DNA from: FEN-1279 sp964400285
Lineage (GTDB): Bacteria > Bacteroidota > Ignavibacteria > Tepidaquicellales > Tepidaquicellaceae
Direction of reading: 5' to 3'
Length of the DNA: 64,000 bases
Assembly: GCA_964400285.1 (NCBI GenBank)
Contig: CAYNTK010000002.1
Coordinates: forward strand, 186,001-250,000
The position numbers were made by a program, and so were the translations under genes. Each line of letters opens with the position of its first letter. Position 1 is the stretch's first letter. Under the pieces are notes generated by a model. It made no database searches, was not told the origin of the DNA, and was given only the letters and a program-made list of their open reading frames with translations. Of this stretch, positions 63,595-64,000 are shown piece after piece.

Positions 63595-64000
63595 TTAATT
63601 TGAAATAGCATTAATACTTTTAAAACATTCATAAAACAAATTCTCATACTGTATCATCATATTTTCTGAATTAAAATTTTTTGAATATGTAATCTTGCAG
63701 TTACTAACTAAAAAATTATATATTTTTCTATCATTTTTTAGCAATAATACTAATTCACATAGTTTATTTACATCTCCATAATTATAAAACAAACCGTTTT
63801 CAAAATCTTTTATTACTTCTAATGCAACCCCTACTTTTGTTGTTATTATCGGTTTTTCTAAATAAAGTGCCTCAAGAATAATTAATGATTGACCTTCTTC
63901 TTTAGAAGTAATTACAATAACATCAGATTCATGCATTAATTTAATTAATTCATTCTTTGGTAATCCATTGATAAAAATAACGGATTCATCATTTATAAAA
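63595..64000 (-). CDS. GT4 glycosyltransferase, C-terminal part (cut by window edge)
   Basis: The frame is open to the right edge, so only the last about 135 residues are seen: FINGLPKNELIKLMHESDVIVITSKEEGQSLIILEALYLEKPIITT, the E-x7-E nucleotide-sugar region of GT4 enzymes, and then NGLFYNYGDVNKLCELV. The rest lies beyond 64000. Joins the same polysaccharide cluster, 32 bp before the GT2 gene. Confidence 0.82.
   Translation of the reverse strand, partial: FINDESVIFINGLPKNELIKLMHESDVIVITSKEEGQSLIILEALYLEKPIITTKVGVALEVIKDFENGLFYNYGDVNKLCELVLLLKNDRKIYNFLVSNCKITYSKNFNSENMMIQYENLFYECFKSINAISN

Overview
The window is a very A+T-rich chromosomal segment of a Gram-negative bacterium. Outer-membrane functions (a LolA-like chaperone, LptE) and lipopolysaccharide-type sugar genes show the two-membrane envelope. 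The order pheT - coiled-coil gene - zapA - structured RNA - rny, an ATP synthase operon that lacks atpD and atpC, and a possible TTTG/TAnnTTTG promoter point to the Bacteroidota/Chlorobiota/Ignavibacteriota group. An Ignavibacteria-like host is my best guess; this is inference from gene content, not a database match. About a quarter of the genes appear to start at TTG.

Layout. 1-9.8 kb (minus strand): the start of an MFS transporter, a YbhN-type flippase-like protein, a ctpA/DUF3108/lolA-like envelope operon, an NhaD-type antiporter, a lone nuoM, an uncharacterised Rossmann protein and an acetyltransferase. 9.8-17.2 kb (minus): HNH nuclease, coaE, rny, a structured RNA (candidate 6S RNA), zapA, a coiled-coil partner gene, pheT and a lysine-rich exported protein, with three clear terminators. 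17.3-25.7 kb (mostly plus): DUF985 cupin, a DUF393 gene carrying an in-frame palindromic insert, a GIY-YIG nuclease gene flanked by inverted copies of a 30-bp palindrome, a small membrane-protein pseudogene, metG, and a folP/copA/HMA-lipoprotein/methyltransferase chain. 25.7-29.0 kb (minus): three lipid-linked sugar genes. 29.2-33.1 kb (plus): sigma-54 activator, lptE, a processive-type glycosyltransferase and a TPR protein.

33.1-40.6 kb (minus): rqcH and the ATP synthase genes atpZ, atpI-like, atpB, E, F, H, A, an unknown 97-residue gene, then atpG. Directly upstream, 13 bp away, lies a type III-like restriction module (40.6-46.8 kb): a separate PD-(D/E)XK nuclease, a helicase, an AlbA/Schlafen-type ATP-binding protein and a beta-class DNA methyltransferase, with 11-bp tandem repeats between them. 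46.8-47.3 kb is non-coding, with strong alternative hairpins and a 32-bp tandem repeat. 47.3-51.2 kb: a carboxyltransferase, murA and accA. 51.2-64 kb (minus): a surface-polysaccharide cluster with two polyprenyl-phosphate sugar-transferase-type proteins (one degenerate and fused to a GT2 domain), a DPM1-like enzyme, several GT2/GT4 glycosyltransferases, two nucleotide-sugar epimerase-type enzymes and WecB; the last gene runs off the right edge.

The most unusual items are the nuclease/palindrome unit at 18.4-18.8 kb, the palindromic insert in the DUF393 gene, the unknown gene inside the ATP synthase operon, the restriction module abutting that operon, the alternative-hairpin region near 47.0 kb and the GT2/dead phosphotransferase fusion.
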